Assembly: GCF_034931365.1 (NCBI RefSeq)
Contig: NZ_JAYGII010000008.1
Location: forward strand, 28,841 to 92,840
Reading direction: 5' to 3'
From: Natronospira elongata
GTDB taxonomy: Bacteria; Pseudomonadota; Gammaproteobacteria; Natronospirales; Natronospiraceae
Length of the DNA stretch: 64,000 bases
In this document: piece by piece, positions 50,369-61,808 of the stretch
Numbering within the stretch: the stretch's first letter is position 1
How the letters are laid out: every line of letters begins with the position of its first letter
Position numbers and translations under genes: made by a program
Notes under the pieces: model-generated
Seen by the model: only the letters and a program-made list of their open reading frames with translations
Told to the model about the DNA's origin: nothing
The model's database searches: none

Positions 50369-50440
50369 TTCTGAGTTCCGAGTGCTGAGTACTGAGTGCG
50401 GATTTGCCTCCCCAGCACTCAGTACTCGGAACTCAGAACT
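50367..50440. repeat. Long inverted repeat between nudJ and mnmA
   Basis: Two arms, 50367-50399 and 50415-50440, are complementary over 26 bases, and the left arm carries one extra GCTGAGT heptamer. Inside each arm the unit (G/T)ACTGAGT/GCTGAGT repeats. Such CTGAGT/ACTCAG-type palindromes recur in many bacterial genomes as dispersed intergenic elements. It could terminate the nudJ transcript or form an RNA hairpin before mnmA. Confidence 0.8.
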
Positions 50441-50486
50441 TTCCCCACAATCGCATTCCCCTCATCCAAACAGTTAAAATACCCCC

Positions 50487-51629
50487 ATGCGCAACAAGCA
50501 GTCACAAACCGTCGTCGTCGGGCTCTCCGGTGGCGTGGATTCCGCCGTCTCCGCCTACCTGCTGGTGGAACAGGGCTATGACGTGCGCGGCCTGTTCATG
50601 GACAACTGGGATGCCGAGGCGGAAGGCGATGAGCAGGGCTATTGCACCGCCGCCGAAGACTTTCAGGATGCCCGCCGCGTCGCGGAAGAACTGGACATCC
50701 CGATTCAGCGGGTCAGTTTCGCCGCCGAGTACCGGGAACGGGTGTTCAGCTATTTCCTGGAGGAATATTCCGCCGGCCGAACCCCCAACCCCGACGTGCT
50801 CTGCAACACCGAGATCAAGTTCAAGGCCTTCCTGGACTATGCCTTGCGCCTGGGTGCCGACTGGATTGCCACCGGACACTATTGCCGGGTCCGACGTGAC
50901 GAGTACGGAGCCCACCTGCTCAAGGGCCTGGATGGCAACAAGGACCAGACCTATTTCCTCCATGGCATTCACCCGGAGGCGCTCGCCAAGACCCTGTTCC
51001 CGGTGGGTGAGCTGGAAAAGGAACGGGTCCGGGAAATCGCCGTGGAAGCCGGTCTGCATAATCACGCCAAGCGCGACAGCACCGGCATCTGCTTCATCGG
51101 CGAACGCGCCTTCCGCCAGTTCCTGGGCAACTACCTGCCGGCCCGGCCCGGGCCCATCCTGACCCCGGACGGGCAAGAGATCGGTGAACACCAGGGCGCC
51201 ATGTACTACACCATAGGTCAGCGTCAGGGCCTGGGTATCGGCGGTGTGCCGGGCTACCCGGATGCGCCCTGGTACGTCGCCGACAAGAACGTCCGCGACA
51301 ATACCCTGATTGCCGTGCAGGGTCATGATCATCCCCTGCTCCAGCATGTCGGCCTGATCGCCGCCCAGCCACACTGGTTGCAGGCACCTACAAACTTCCC
51401 CTTTCGCTGTAGCGCCAAGACCCGTTACCGCCAGGCCGATCAGACCTGCGAGGTCGAGTTGCTGTCAGAAGACCGGCTGGCGGTGCGATTCGATCATCGC
51501 CAGCGTGCGGTCACCCCCGGGCAGTACGTGGTCTTCTACCAGGGAGAGGAATGCCTGGGGGGTGCCGTCATTGATCAGGCCATTCGCGCCGAGAACCCTT
51601 CATCCATTCCCAGGCGGGAGACAGCCTGA
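50487..51629 (+). CDS. mnmA: tRNA-specific 2-thiouridylase MnmA
   Basis: Adds sulphur at C2 of the wobble uridine in tRNA for Lys, Glu and Gln (380 aa). It has the PP-loop VVGLSGGVDSAVSAYLL, MDNWDAEA, the nucleophile Cys in NPDVLCNTEIKF, and the second catalytic Cys in DSTGICFIGER. The C-terminal tRNA-binding barrel domains are complete. Its ATG is 46 bases after the inverted repeat; no strong ribosome site is visible. It overlaps hflD by one base. Confidence 0.97.
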   Translation: MRNKQSQTVVVGLSGGVDSAVSAYLLVEQGYDVRGLFMDNWDAEAEGDEQGYCTAAEDFQDARRVAEELDIPIQRVSFAAEYRERVFSYFLEEYSAGRTPNPDVLCNTEIKFKAFLDYALRLGADWIATGHYCRVRRDEYGAHLLKGLDGNKDQTYFLHGIHPEALAKTLFPVGELEKERVREIAVEAGLHNHAKRDSTGICFIGERAFRQFLGNYLPARPGPILTPDGQEIGEHQGAMYYTIGQRQGLGIGGVPGYPDAPWYVADKNVRDNTLIAVQGHDHPLLQHVGLIAAQPHWLQAPTNFPFRCSAKTRYRQADQTCEVELLSEDRLAVRFDHRQRAVTPGQYVVFYQGEECLGGAVIDQAIRAENPSSIPRRETA

Positions 51630-52264
51630 TGTCCAAACGTCGTGATCGCGTCCTTGCTCTGGCGGGGGTGTTTCAATCGGTGAAAGGTGTCCATGATCTC
51701 GCCCGCCAGGGGCAGACGGACAATACCATCCTGGATACCGCCGTGCTCAGCGTGCTCACCCGAGACGCTGAACAGACCGAAGAAATCTTTGGCGGCATCA
51801 AAGCCGTGAGCCAGGGCCTGCGCCTTTTCCATCGACTGCTCACCGAGCGAGTGCCCGATGAGGACATGATGCTCACCCGATACGCCGTTGGGGTCATGCA
51901 CATTGCCCGCAAGCTGCGAAAGAACCCGCAACTGCTGGAAAAGCTCGGCAGCGGCATCAACAATGCCGAGCGCTCCGTGGCCCACTTCGGTCGCGACCAC
52001 GACAATGTCTTCGCCGGACTGGCCGATACCTATAGCGAAACCGCCGGCCAGATTCATCCGCGCATCATGGTCAGCGGCAACGACAGTCATCTTCAGAACC
52101 CGCGGGTGGTCAATCGTATCCGCAGTCTGCTCCTGGCCGGCATTCGCTCGGCCGTACTCTGGTATCAACTGGGCGGCAGCCGCCTGAGTCTGATTTTCCG
52201 GCGTCAATCACTGGCCGAAGAAGCCCTGCGCCTGTCCCGCGAGACCGCTACCGACGAGGGCTGA
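51629..52264 (+). CDS. hflD: High frequency lysogenization protein HflD homologue
   Basis: A 211-residue peripheral membrane protein of the HflD family, with LALAGVFQSVKGVHDLARQG, LGGSRLSLIFRRQ and an alpha-helical core. In E. coli HflD binds the phage lambda CII protein. Its host role is unclear, but the gene nearly always follows mnmA, as here (TGATG overlap). Length matches (213 in E. coli). Confidence 0.95.
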   Translation: MSKRRDRVLALAGVFQSVKGVHDLARQGQTDNTILDTAVLSVLTRDAEQTEEIFGGIKAVSQGLRLFHRLLTERVPDEDMMLTRYAVGVMHIARKLRKNPQLLEKLGSGINNAERSVAHFGRDHDNVFAGLADTYSETAGQIHPRIMVSGNDSHLQNPRVVNRIRSLLLAGIRSAVLWYQLGGSRLSLIFRRQSLAEEALRLSRETATDEG

Positions 52265-52340
52265 GAGCCCTGCCACAAATTGCTTTTGCCCGGTCTCAGG
52301 CCTGCTATGCTTGTCTCAGGCAAACATGGAGGACAAAGAG

Positions 52341-53144
52341 ATGAGCGAAGCAGATGCGGGCAAGCTCGACTTGGGTGGGGGCAATCCGGTAACAATTCAT
52401 ACCGTTCCGGTTGATCGGCCCTGGTCCTGGCTCAGGGCCGGCTGGCAGGACCTGCGCCAATGCCCACAAAGCAGCCTCGCCTATGGCCTGATCTGGGTGG
52501 GCGTCAGCCTGATGCTCATTCTCGGCCTGTGGGCCGCCGGCCAGGGGTACTGGCTGCTGCCGCTGGTGGCCGGTTTCATGCTCATGGGCCCGATTGTTGC
52601 GGTCGGTACCTATACCATGAGCCGCGATCTGGCAGAAGGGCGGCAACCCTCCCTGTCAGCCGGCTTTCTGGCCTGGCGGACCAACACCACCCAGATCTTC
52701 CTGCTGGGCGTGTTGCTGATGGTCTTCCTGCTCGCCTGGATCCGCTTCGCCACCCTGCTGTTCGCCCTCTTCTTCGGCACCAATATTCCGGTCCTGGACA
52801 GCCCCGGCATGGTCTATAGCGAACTGCTGCTGTCCACCCCCGGTATCACCATGGTGATTGTCGGGAGCCTGATTGGCATGGTGCTGGCCTTCACGGCCTT
52901 TGCGCTCAGCGTGGTATCCATTCCGCGGCTTCTGGATCAACCCAGAACCAGCGTACTGGAAGCGGCCATCATCAGCCTGGCGGTGGTCCAGAGAAACTTC
53001 TGGCCGATGCTGGTATGGGGATTGATATTGAGCGTGGTGACCTTCGCCGGCCTCGCGTTCTTCCTGATCGGCCTGGCGGTGACCCTGCCCCTGTTGGGCC
53101 ATGCCAGTTGGCACGCCTATCGGGACCTGGTCTCGGAAGGATAA
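52341..53144 (+). CDS. DUF2189 integral membrane protein
   Basis: A 267-residue membrane protein. A polar N-terminus ends in DRPWSWLRAGWQDLRQCPQSSLAYGLIW, the entry motif of the DUF2189 family, followed by six hydrophobic helices. The segment GPIVAVGTYTMSRDLAEGRQPSL is also typical. The function is unknown; members often lie near cytochrome oxidase genes, which is not the case here. ATG 52341 has GGAGG at eight bases; two earlier starts were rejected. Confidence 0.82.
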   Translation: MSEADAGKLDLGGGNPVTIHTVPVDRPWSWLRAGWQDLRQCPQSSLAYGLIWVGVSLMLILGLWAAGQGYWLLPLVAGFMLMGPIVAVGTYTMSRDLAEGRQPSLSAGFLAWRTNTTQIFLLGVLLMVFLLAWIRFATLLFALFFGTNIPVLDSPGMVYSELLLSTPGITMVIVGSLIGMVLAFTAFALSVVSIPRLLDQPRTSVLEAAIISLAVVQRNFWPMLVWGLILSVVTFAGLAFFLIGLAVTLPLLGHASWHAYRDLVSEG

Positions 53145-53148
53145 AGCC

Positions 53149-53198
53149 GGCCGGGCTTCGATCTGGCCCTTCAAACGGTTTCAGATCGAGGCCCGGCC
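53149..53198. terminator. Long stem-loop between convergent DUF2189 and BCCT genes
   Basis: GGCCGGGC and TCGATCTG pair with CAGATCGA and GCCCGGCC, giving 17 base pairs including one T-G wobble around a 16-base loop. It starts 4 bases after the DUF2189 stop and lies 25 bases from the BCCT stop. There is no T-run, so intrinsic termination is uncertain. Confidence 0.55.
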
Positions 53199-53223
53199 GC
53201 TCCCCATGTTCCGGCAGTTCGGA

Positions 53224-54855
53224 TCAATTGGCCTTGTGGAGCTGATCAGTGGACACGGTCGTCGGCTCCACACCGGCATCGTCCAGATCCGCCCAGGGCT
53301 CACGCGGAGCTTCGAAGCGCTCACCGGCCCGAGCTGCGTAGCGTTCCGCATGCAATGAGCGAATCAGACCGAATACCATGCCGAGGATAATCAGAGAGAA
53401 CGGCATGGCGGCCATGATCACCGCCGACTGCAGGGTCTCCAGCCCGCCTGCCACCAGCATGACCGCGGTCAACAATGCCAGAATGACTCCCCAGAGAATT
53501 CGATGGAACGTGGGCGGTTCGGCATCACCGCCTGAGAGAATGGTATTGATCACCAAGGTCCCGGCATTGGCGGAAGTGATCAGGTAGGTGCCGATCAATA
53601 GAATCAGGCCAAGGGACACAATCAACCCCAACAGGCCAAGACCCATGCCCTCAACGGTGACGAAAAGCGCCGTTGCCACATCCTCGTTCACCGCCTCCAC
53701 GATTCCGCCATCGCCGAAAAGCTCCTGATACAGGGCGGTACCACCGAACAGGCCGATCCAGACCATGGTAATCACGGTGGGCACCAGCAAGACCCCCATG
53801 ACGAACTCCCGGAAGGTCCGGCCCCGCGAGATTCGGGCGATGAACATGCCCACAAAGGGCGACCAGGCCAGCCACCAGCCCCAGAAGAACACCGTCCACT
53901 CCGATTGCCAGCCATCGTCATGGGTAGCATTGGTATAGAAGGTCATGTTGACCAGACTGCCTACATAGGCGCCGGCACTTTCCAGGGTCATGGCAATCAG
54001 GTGATGGGTGGGGCCAAAACCGATCAGGAAAAACACCACGCCCACGCTCAGCCAGAAGTTGAGCTCCGAAAGCACCCTCACCCCTCGTTTGACGCCGGAA
54101 ACCACCGACAGCGTGGCAATCCCCATGATGCCGAAGGTAACCGCAAGCTGAAGCGTGACGCTGGGGGCAAGGTCAAACACTTGCGTAAGCCCCGCATTCA
54201 TCTGTTGAACCCCAAGACCCAGGGTGGTGGCAATGCCAAAGACGGTGGCAAAGGCCGCCAGGGTGTCCACCAGGTTACCCGCCGGCCCGTGGCAATGCCG
54301 GCCCAGCAATGGCTGCAAGCCGGAACGGATGGTCAAGGGCAGGTCCCGCCGGAAGGCAAAATAGCCAAGCACCAGGCCCACGAAGGAGAAAATGGCCCAG
54401 CCATTCAAGCCCCAATGGAAAAACGTCAAGCGCATGGCCACCTGGGCCGCCTCCGGGCTCATGCCCTCGGCCACGAAGGGATTGTTCTCGAACTGCAGGA
54501 TGGGCTGGGCAACGGCCCAGAACAGAATCCCCACCCCGGTACCGGCGGCGAAGAGCATGGCCACCCAGGAGAAGAAAGCGAATTCGGGCTGCTCCAGGTC
54601 ATGCCCGAGCCGAACGTTCTTGTATCGCCCGATGCCCAGCCAGATCATCAGAAACAGCAGCAGGGCCACCACGAAGACGTAATACCACTCGAGGAATGGA
54701 TTGACCTGCTCACGCACCGAGGCCAATACGCCAGCCACTGTTTCGGTATGAAAGGCGCCGAACACCAGGGCCACCACCATGACCGCCAGGGATGCCACGG
54801 TCACTGTGGGGTTCATGCCCTTGAACAGCCCCGACTTCGCTTGATCGTAATACAT
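53224..54855 (-). CDS. BCCT family betaine/choline/carnitine transporter
   Basis: A secondary transporter for compatible solutes or their precursors (543 aa, 12 membrane helices). The family signature spans TVFFWGWWLAWSPFVGMFIARISRG, and the glycine-rich helix 3 reads LFAAGTGVGILFWAVAQP. The Trp/Tyr box is conserved, but the terminal extensions are short, so strong osmosensing tails like those of BetP are absent. GGAGG lies five bases before the ATG. Substrate could be glycine betaine, choline or carnitine. Confidence 0.93.
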   Translation of the reverse strand: MYYDQAKSGLFKGMNPTVTVASLAVMVVALVFGAFHTETVAGVLASVREQVNPFLEWYYVFVVALLLFLMIWLGIGRYKNVRLGHDLEQPEFAFFSWVAMLFAAGTGVGILFWAVAQPILQFENNPFVAEGMSPEAAQVAMRLTFFHWGLNGWAIFSFVGLVLGYFAFRRDLPLTIRSGLQPLLGRHCHGPAGNLVDTLAAFATVFGIATTLGLGVQQMNAGLTQVFDLAPSVTLQLAVTFGIMGIATLSVVSGVKRGVRVLSELNFWLSVGVVFFLIGFGPTHHLIAMTLESAGAYVGSLVNMTFYTNATHDDGWQSEWTVFFWGWWLAWSPFVGMFIARISRGRTFREFVMGVLLVPTVITMVWIGLFGGTALYQELFGDGGIVEAVNEDVATALFVTVEGMGLGLLGLIVSLGLILLIGTYLITSANAGTLVINTILSGGDAEPPTFHRILWGVILALLTAVMLVAGGLETLQSAVIMAAMPFSLIILGMVFGLIRSLHAERYAARAGERFEAPREPWADLDDAGVEPTTVSTDQLHKAN

Positions 54856-54919
54856 GCTCGCCTCCGGCCTGAATCAACAGACCGGAAAGGCTAACACGGC
54901 TTGTTCTGATTCGACGCTG

Positions 54920-55813
54920 TCAGCTTTCCGACTTGGCCTGGTCCAGCTTGTCCTGCGTGCGGTGCTCGAAATCGCTGGCGTCATGCCGTTCCGGGAGCTG
55001 CTCCTCGGGCTCGCCCCAGATGCGGTTCACCATGCGCCCACGCTGAACCGCCGGTCGTTCATCGATTTGACGTGCCCAGCGCAGCAGATGCTTGTATTCA
55101 TGCACGGCCAGAAACTCGGCCGCATCATAGAGCCGCCCCAGAACCAGCACCCCGTACCAGGGCCAGATCGCCATGTCGGCAATGCTGTATTCCTTGCCGG
55201 CGATATAAGGCTGATCGGCCAGGCGACGGTCCAGCACGTCCAATTGGCGCTTGGTTTCCATGGTGTAACGATTGATGGGGTATTCGTAGTATTCCGGCGC
55301 ATAGGCATAGAAATGCCCAAAGCCACCGCCTACAAGTGGCGCGCTGCCCATCTGCCAGAACAGCCAATTCAGGGTTTCGGTCCGGGCGGCATGGCCGGTG
55401 GGCAGAAAGGCCTCAAACTTCTCGGCCAGGTAGAGCAAAATGGCGCCGGATTCGAACACGCGCGTGGCCGGCTCGCTACTATGGTCCACCATGGCCGGAA
55501 TCTTGGAATTGGGGTTGGCGTCCACGAATCCGCTGCCAAACTGCTCGCCTTCGAGGATATTGATCAGGTGGGCATCGTATTCTGCCTCCTTGATCCCGAG
55601 TTCCAGCAGCTCCTCGAACAGCACCGTCACCTTCACGCCATTGGGTGTGGCCAGGGAGTAGAGCTGGTGGGGATGCCGGCCTACCGGCAGATCCTGCTCA
55701 TGGGTTGCCCCGGCGACCGGGCGATTGATACTGGCGAATCGCCCTCCGTTCTCCGGCTCTTCCCACTGCCAGACGCGAGGGGGCTGATAGGACGATGGAT
55801 TCTCTTTGCTCAT
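54920..55813 (-). CDS. yghU: Glutathione S-transferase YghU (Nu class)
   Basis: A 297-residue Nu-class GST with disulfide-bond reductase activity. It matches E. coli YghU over nearly the whole length: NRPVAGATHEQDLPVGRHP, LYSLATPNGVKVTVLFEELL, NPNSKIPAMVDH, RVFESGAILLYLAEKF, FGHFYAYAPE and ERHDASDFE. The active-site Thr is in LATPNG. The start at 55813 follows GGGAAG; a longer frame to 55879 lacks support. It diverges from katG across 179 bases, so both may be oxidative stress genes. Confidence 0.95.
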   Translation of the reverse strand: MSKENPSSYQPPRVWQWEEPENGGRFASINRPVAGATHEQDLPVGRHPHQLYSLATPNGVKVTVLFEELLELGIKEAEYDAHLINILEGEQFGSGFVDANPNSKIPAMVDHSSEPATRVFESGAILLYLAEKFEAFLPTGHAARTETLNWLFWQMGSAPLVGGGFGHFYAYAPEYYEYPINRYTMETKRQLDVLDRRLADQPYIAGKEYSIADMAIWPWYGVLVLGRLYDAAEFLAVHEYKHLLRWARQIDERPAVQRGRMVNRIWGEPEEQLPERHDASDFEHRTQDKLDQAKSES

Positions 55814-55992
55814 GAGGCTTCCCGGGTTTGATGAAAAGGCTTTGGCTCCACCGGACGACGACGCCACGATGCAGCCCATTACAAAAATATTTCAATCAAC
55901 CATATAGCAACAATCAATTGGAACGCTTACTCTGAAAAAACTAGGCTATAGGGGATTTTCCAACAGCGTTACAAACAACAGGGAGTTCTGCA

Positions 55993-58224
<2,232 letters not shown>

Positions 58225-58252
58225 TTCGGAGAGCCCTCCGATCTGGCAAGAA

Positions 58253-58282
58253 AAACGGCGGCGTCATCCGACGCCGCCGTTT
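58253..58282 (+). terminator. Rho-independent terminator after katG
   Basis: AAACGGCGGCGTC and GACGCCGCCGTTT pair perfectly around a four-base loop, followed by a T-rich stretch, 28 bases after the stop codon. Confidence 0.92.
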
Positions 58283-58382
58283 CTTTATTCAGAACTGGCC
58301 TCAGTGGGACATTCCCGACCTGAGCCACCTCGAGACTCAAGGCTTATGGGACCGGTTTCTCACGAAGACAATATCCTGTCAC

Positions 58383-59360
58383 TCAGCGTTCAACCAGCTC
58401 AACCCGGCGGTTCAGGGCTCGCCCTTCCTCGGTCCGGTTGGTAGTAATCGGCGCCATCATCCCGGCGCCGGCACTCTGGAGCCGATCACCATCGATACCA
58501 TGGCGATCCTGCAACCATTGCGACACGGATTCCGCCCGGGTCATGGACAGTTGCAGGTTATAGTCGAAATCTCCAACGTTATCCGTATGGCCGACAACCA
58601 GAAGCCGCATGTCCGGCCGGGATTCCATCAGTTCCGCAATCGTTGCCAGAGCATCCGCTGAATCAGGCAAGATGGAATCACTGTCGAATTCAAACAGAAT
58701 ATCCTGCACCGCCACCCGACCGTGTTCGACAATTCCCGCCTGCATCTCATCCGCACTGAGCGGAACATGATCCATGGTGGTATCCATTTCATCGGCGGTC
58801 ACAATGGCCTTGGCCACTGTCGGCCCATCCGCTCTGCGGGCATTGTAGATTGCAATTGCCGCCAGGGTTCGACCATCTGCCGACCGGGCCGCGATGTAAT
58901 GGATGTTGCGGTTACGGTTGGCAAGATGGCAGCAACCTCGAGCACCACGCTCAAAAATATTGGTTCCCCGGGCAAGAAAGGCACGCCCGTCCCGGCCACC
59001 CAGCTCGGCATCGCTGCCCGTGTAGAGAATCTCGAAGCCCCGCCCCTCAAGGGCTTCAAGATGGCTTCGCTTGACCCGAAGTTCCGCAACATCCCCGTCA
59101 CGGAAGAGATAACTCAGTTTCAGTACCTGCCCCTCAAGCGACTCACTGTTTTCAACTGCGCCATCACGATAGGGACCGGTGGGTATCGTCAGCCGAGCGT
59201 AATCCGCGTGCTCATGGTGAACAATGTAAGAATCCGCCAAACGCGGAATCTCCGGATGATCGCCGGAACCTTCCAGATCCTCCTGCCCCGTGGCCGGCGA
59301 GATCCCGAATGCTGCAGCACAAACAAGAACCAGCCCCTGCTGAAAACGAATACACTTCAT
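58383..59360 (-). CDS. OmpA-family protein (DUF4892-like N-terminus)
   Basis: A 325-residue envelope protein. The signal peptide (LVLVCAAAFGISPATG) is followed by a domain of about 180 residues that looks like DUF4892 (HADYARLTIPTGPY at its start). The C-terminal peptidoglycan-binding OmpA domain begins at VQDILFEFDSDSI, with VVGHTDNVGDFDYNLQLSMTRAESV and NRRVELV. That domain should anchor the protein to the cell wall. GGGAGG precedes the ATG. The N-terminal domain's role is unknown. It is convergent with katG. Confidence 0.87.
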   Translation of the reverse strand: MKCIRFQQGLVLVCAAAFGISPATGQEDLEGSGDHPEIPRLADSYIVHHEHADYARLTIPTGPYRDGAVENSESLEGQVLKLSYLFRDGDVAELRVKRSHLEALEGRGFEILYTGSDAELGGRDGRAFLARGTNIFERGARGCCHLANRNRNIHYIAARSADGRTLAAIAIYNARRADGPTVAKAIVTADEMDTTMDHVPLSADEMQAGIVEHGRVAVQDILFEFDSDSILPDSADALATIAELMESRPDMRLLVVGHTDNVGDFDYNLQLSMTRAESVSQWLQDRHGIDGDRLQSAGAGMMAPITTNRTEEGRALNRRVELVER

Positions 59361-59461
59361 TGAACCGACCTCCCTACCCTCTTTGTTTTAATGGGCCCCG
59401 CAGCGCGGGAGTGAGTTATAAGAACCGGCGAGCCGAGCAAAAGCAGATGATCGAGACAAAA

Positions 59462-59722
59462 TCAGTCGTCACCAAAGCGCCGTTCATTGTCCTGCCAGGA
59501 CCACAAGCCGAGCAGCACCCCGAAAAGGGGCACGGCAACAAGCAATGTCCAGGCCATGAATGCGAGCGAGGGCAGCTGTCGCGTACTGAAGGCCAGCAGC
59601 CCCAATCCCACCACGGCGACCGGCAATGCCCAGCCCAGCACGCCGTAACGGAGCACATAAGGCCACCGCCCCATCTGGCGCAGCCTCTGCCAGTACAAGC
59701 GGCGATTCTCGAACGGCCGCAT
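59462..59722 (-). CDS. Small two-helix membrane protein after gloA
   Basis: An 86-residue product with a basic, aromatic start (MRPFENRRLYWQRLRQMG) and two hydrophobic helices separated by a short loop (YGVLGWALPVAVVGLGLLAF, then LAFMAWTLLVAVPLFGVLLGLW). The acidic tail ends FGDD. I do not recognise the family. Its ATG follows the gloA stop by one base, so it is probably translated by reinitiation; the start at 59734 is a TTG inside gloA. Confidence 0.65.
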   Translation of the reverse strand: MRPFENRRLYWQRLRQMGRWPYVLRYGVLGWALPVAVVGLGLLAFSTRQLPSLAFMAWTLLVAVPLFGVLLGLWSWQDNERRFGDD

Positions 59723-59723
59723 C

Positions 59724-60260
59724 TCAGCCGCCAATTCGTGCCATCCGGTCGGCCTGCACGATTTCGATCCAATAGCCGTCTGGGTCCTTGATGAAGGCGA
59801 TGTCCTTCATTTTGCCCTGCTCTGGCCGCTTGACGTACTCAACGTCATTGGCGTCAAACCAGGCAATCGCCTTGTCCAGGTCCGGGACCGAGAAGCAGAT
59901 ATGGCCAAAGCCCTGGGGCTCACTGTTGCCATCGTGGTAATGGGCGTCGGGATCATTCTCCGTGCCCCAATTGTGGGTCAGCTCCAGAATGCCCCGCTGA
60001 CTGAATGTCCAGCGCGTCCGTCCGGCACGATCCTCGGGAATCGCCTCTTCCGGGTCGGGGCGCGCGAGAAAGTACAGGGAAAATTCCATCTCTTCGAAAT
60101 CCAGCCGCCGCAACACCCGCATGCCGAGCACGTGGCTGTAAAAGGCCAGCGAGGCTTCCGGGTCCTTTACCCGCAGCATGGTGTGGTTGAAGCGGAATCC
60201 CAGGGTCTCGTCGGGGGCTTTGGCTGCCACACCCGGGTAATCTTCTGTCTCAAAACTCAT
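59724..60260 (-). CDS. gloA: Lactoylglutathione lyase (glyoxalase I)
   Basis: Isomerises the methylglyoxal-glutathione hemithioacetal to S-lactoylglutathione (178 aa). The metal ligands His (FNHTMLRVKD), Glu (LELTHNWGTE), His (GFGHICFSVPD) and Glu (YWIEIVQAD) are all present. It has the longer eukaryote/Pseudomonas-type length, with the insert between WTFSQRGILELTHNWGTE and the second His. This form usually uses zinc. GGAGG lies nine bases before the ATG. Confidence 0.95.
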   Translation of the reverse strand: MSFETEDYPGVAAKAPDETLGFRFNHTMLRVKDPEASLAFYSHVLGMRVLRRLDFEEMEFSLYFLARPDPEEAIPEDRAGRTRWTFSQRGILELTHNWGTENDPDAHYHDGNSEPQGFGHICFSVPDLDKAIAWFDANDVEYVKRPEQGKMKDIAFIKDPDGYWIEIVQADRMARIGG

Positions 60261-60302
60261 CGGCCTAAACCTCCAAATCCAAATCGCCGGAATGGCTCGC
60301 CA

Positions 60303-61754
60303 TCAGGGCTGATAATACCGCAGCACGAGCCGCCACTCCCCCGCCTTCGGGTAAGCCTGGATCGCGCCCGGCGCTGTCGGTAGCGCGTAGCCGGCAAGCC
60401 TGCCTTCAAAACCATAGGGATCACAGTCCGGGCTGTCCATATCGACAAGCCCTGCCAGCATCTGCTGCACTGCCGCTGCTTCATATCGCCCGAGAAACTC
60501 GGTGGCATCATCAAAGTGCAGACGCTGCTCGGGCTCAACACCCATCACCGCCCCGGCGTGATCCAGGAAGGGATAATCCAGGGCATTGGCGACCGCCTCA
60601 CGCCGATCCGCCACAATCGCCCTCTGAAGATCGTCGAACCAGTCCGGGAAGCCATCCTCCGAACCACACAGACGGGCCGGGTCCCGGCTTCTCAGCATCA
60701 CCCGCGTGACATTGCCGCCCCCGGCCGTGTCCAGCACCATGGCCTCATAGACATGTTCCTGGGCCGGATCATCCCAGACCCGATGCTTCCAGTCCTTCTC
60801 CCTAGGTGACCCGCCAAGCACGCCAGACAGCTGCTCACTGACCATCGACAAGGACGGCTCCACCGCCGTCACATCGCCCTTCACCACCGCCTGCGGCTCA
60901 AAGATCACATGCGAGACCACCCCCTCGCCATCCAGCACAAAGGCCATCCTGCCCTTCATCCCCGCAAAGCGGACTTCACTGCCATAGCCCTCGGGTGCCG
61001 GATAATCACCGGGGCGCACCGAGCCTGGCGCAGGCAACGCCGCCCTATTACCCCTCGAAGAGCGATAATAAGGCTCCTCCTCAATCAGCATGCGGACATT
61101 CTTGCGGGCTGCCGCCACGCGTTCGACGACTTCCTCGTTGCGGAAACAGTCAGGGGAGCCAAAGCCACGCTCCAGCAACTCATACAGGCTGTCGGCAAAC
61201 TGCCGAAGCGTGTTGGTATCACTGAGCACCTGCTCACGAAACCACGCTTGCTCCCGCCATTCAGGCAGGCGCTCGGCAGCATGCAGGGCATAGAGCGAAT
61301 TACTCGCGCCACGACAGTCGGAGGGCAGCGGGTTAGGATTATCGGGCAGCAGCAGCAAAACCGCCGGACGCGGAGGGCTCCCCGCCCGGCTCCGGGAAGG
61401 CAGTTTCACAAGCGTGTGAGCGCTACGATCAGACGATTCTTCGTGGGCAACCACCGGGAACTCCGCCAAATGACTGCCCGCCATGGCCATGACGACACGA
61501 CGACGGCTGCGCTCTTCAAGCAGGAAACGGCCCTCCTCATCGCTCACCGCCGTCACCTTGAGCGGATCCGTGTCCCGGGAGCCCCGGACCCGGAGCAATG
61601 TCACCTGTGCTCCGGCCACCGGCTCACCATCAACACCATCCAATACCCGCCCCTCTGTCGCCGGCGTCTCGGCCTCATGAATCAGCATGGGAATACAGCC
61701 GCCGAGCCCCAGGACCAGCACGCCCATCAGCAGGCATCGCGAGATAGCTGTCAT
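60303..61754 (-). CDS. Large predicted lipoprotein of unknown function
   Basis: A 483-residue secreted lipoprotein. The signal peptide ends in the lipobox LGLGGC. A small beta-sandwich that resembles a carboxypeptidase regulatory-like/CNA-B domain occupies about residues 30-90 (EGRVLDGVDGEPVAGAQVTLL). The remaining 370 residues match no family I know; they are soluble, acidic and contain several Cys. GGAGGGG lies a few bases before ATG 61754. It seems to be in a run with the small gene at 61.8-62.3 kb. Confidence 0.72.
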   Translation of the reverse strand: MTAISRCLLMGVLVLGLGGCIPMLIHEAETPATEGRVLDGVDGEPVAGAQVTLLRVRGSRDTDPLKVTAVSDEEGRFLLEERSRRRVVMAMAGSHLAEFPVVAHEESSDRSAHTLVKLPSRSRAGSPPRPAVLLLLPDNPNPLPSDCRGASNSLYALHAAERLPEWREQAWFREQVLSDTNTLRQFADSLYELLERGFGSPDCFRNEEVVERVAAARKNVRMLIEEEPYYRSSRGNRAALPAPGSVRPGDYPAPEGYGSEVRFAGMKGRMAFVLDGEGVVSHVIFEPQAVVKGDVTAVEPSLSMVSEQLSGVLGGSPREKDWKHRVWDDPAQEHVYEAMVLDTAGGGNVTRVMLRSRDPARLCGSEDGFPDWFDDLQRAIVADRREAVANALDYPFLDHAGAVMGVEPEQRLHFDDATEFLGRYEAAAVQQMLAGLVDMDSPDCDPYGFEGRLAGYALPTAPGAIQAYPKAGEWRLVLRYYQP

Positions 61755-61808
61755 TACCCCTCCTCGAACCAATCCGCCCCAACCCAGTATAGACAGGAAG
61801 AGGGACGA

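Noticed and set aside
50367..50440. Transposon end or attachment site
   Set aside because: No transposase or integrase, no target duplication, and adjoining genes are intact; treated as an intergenic repeat.
55921..55992. OxyR site upstream of katG
   Set aside because: ATAG/CTAT-like fragments occur but do not assemble into the four-part OxyR consensus.
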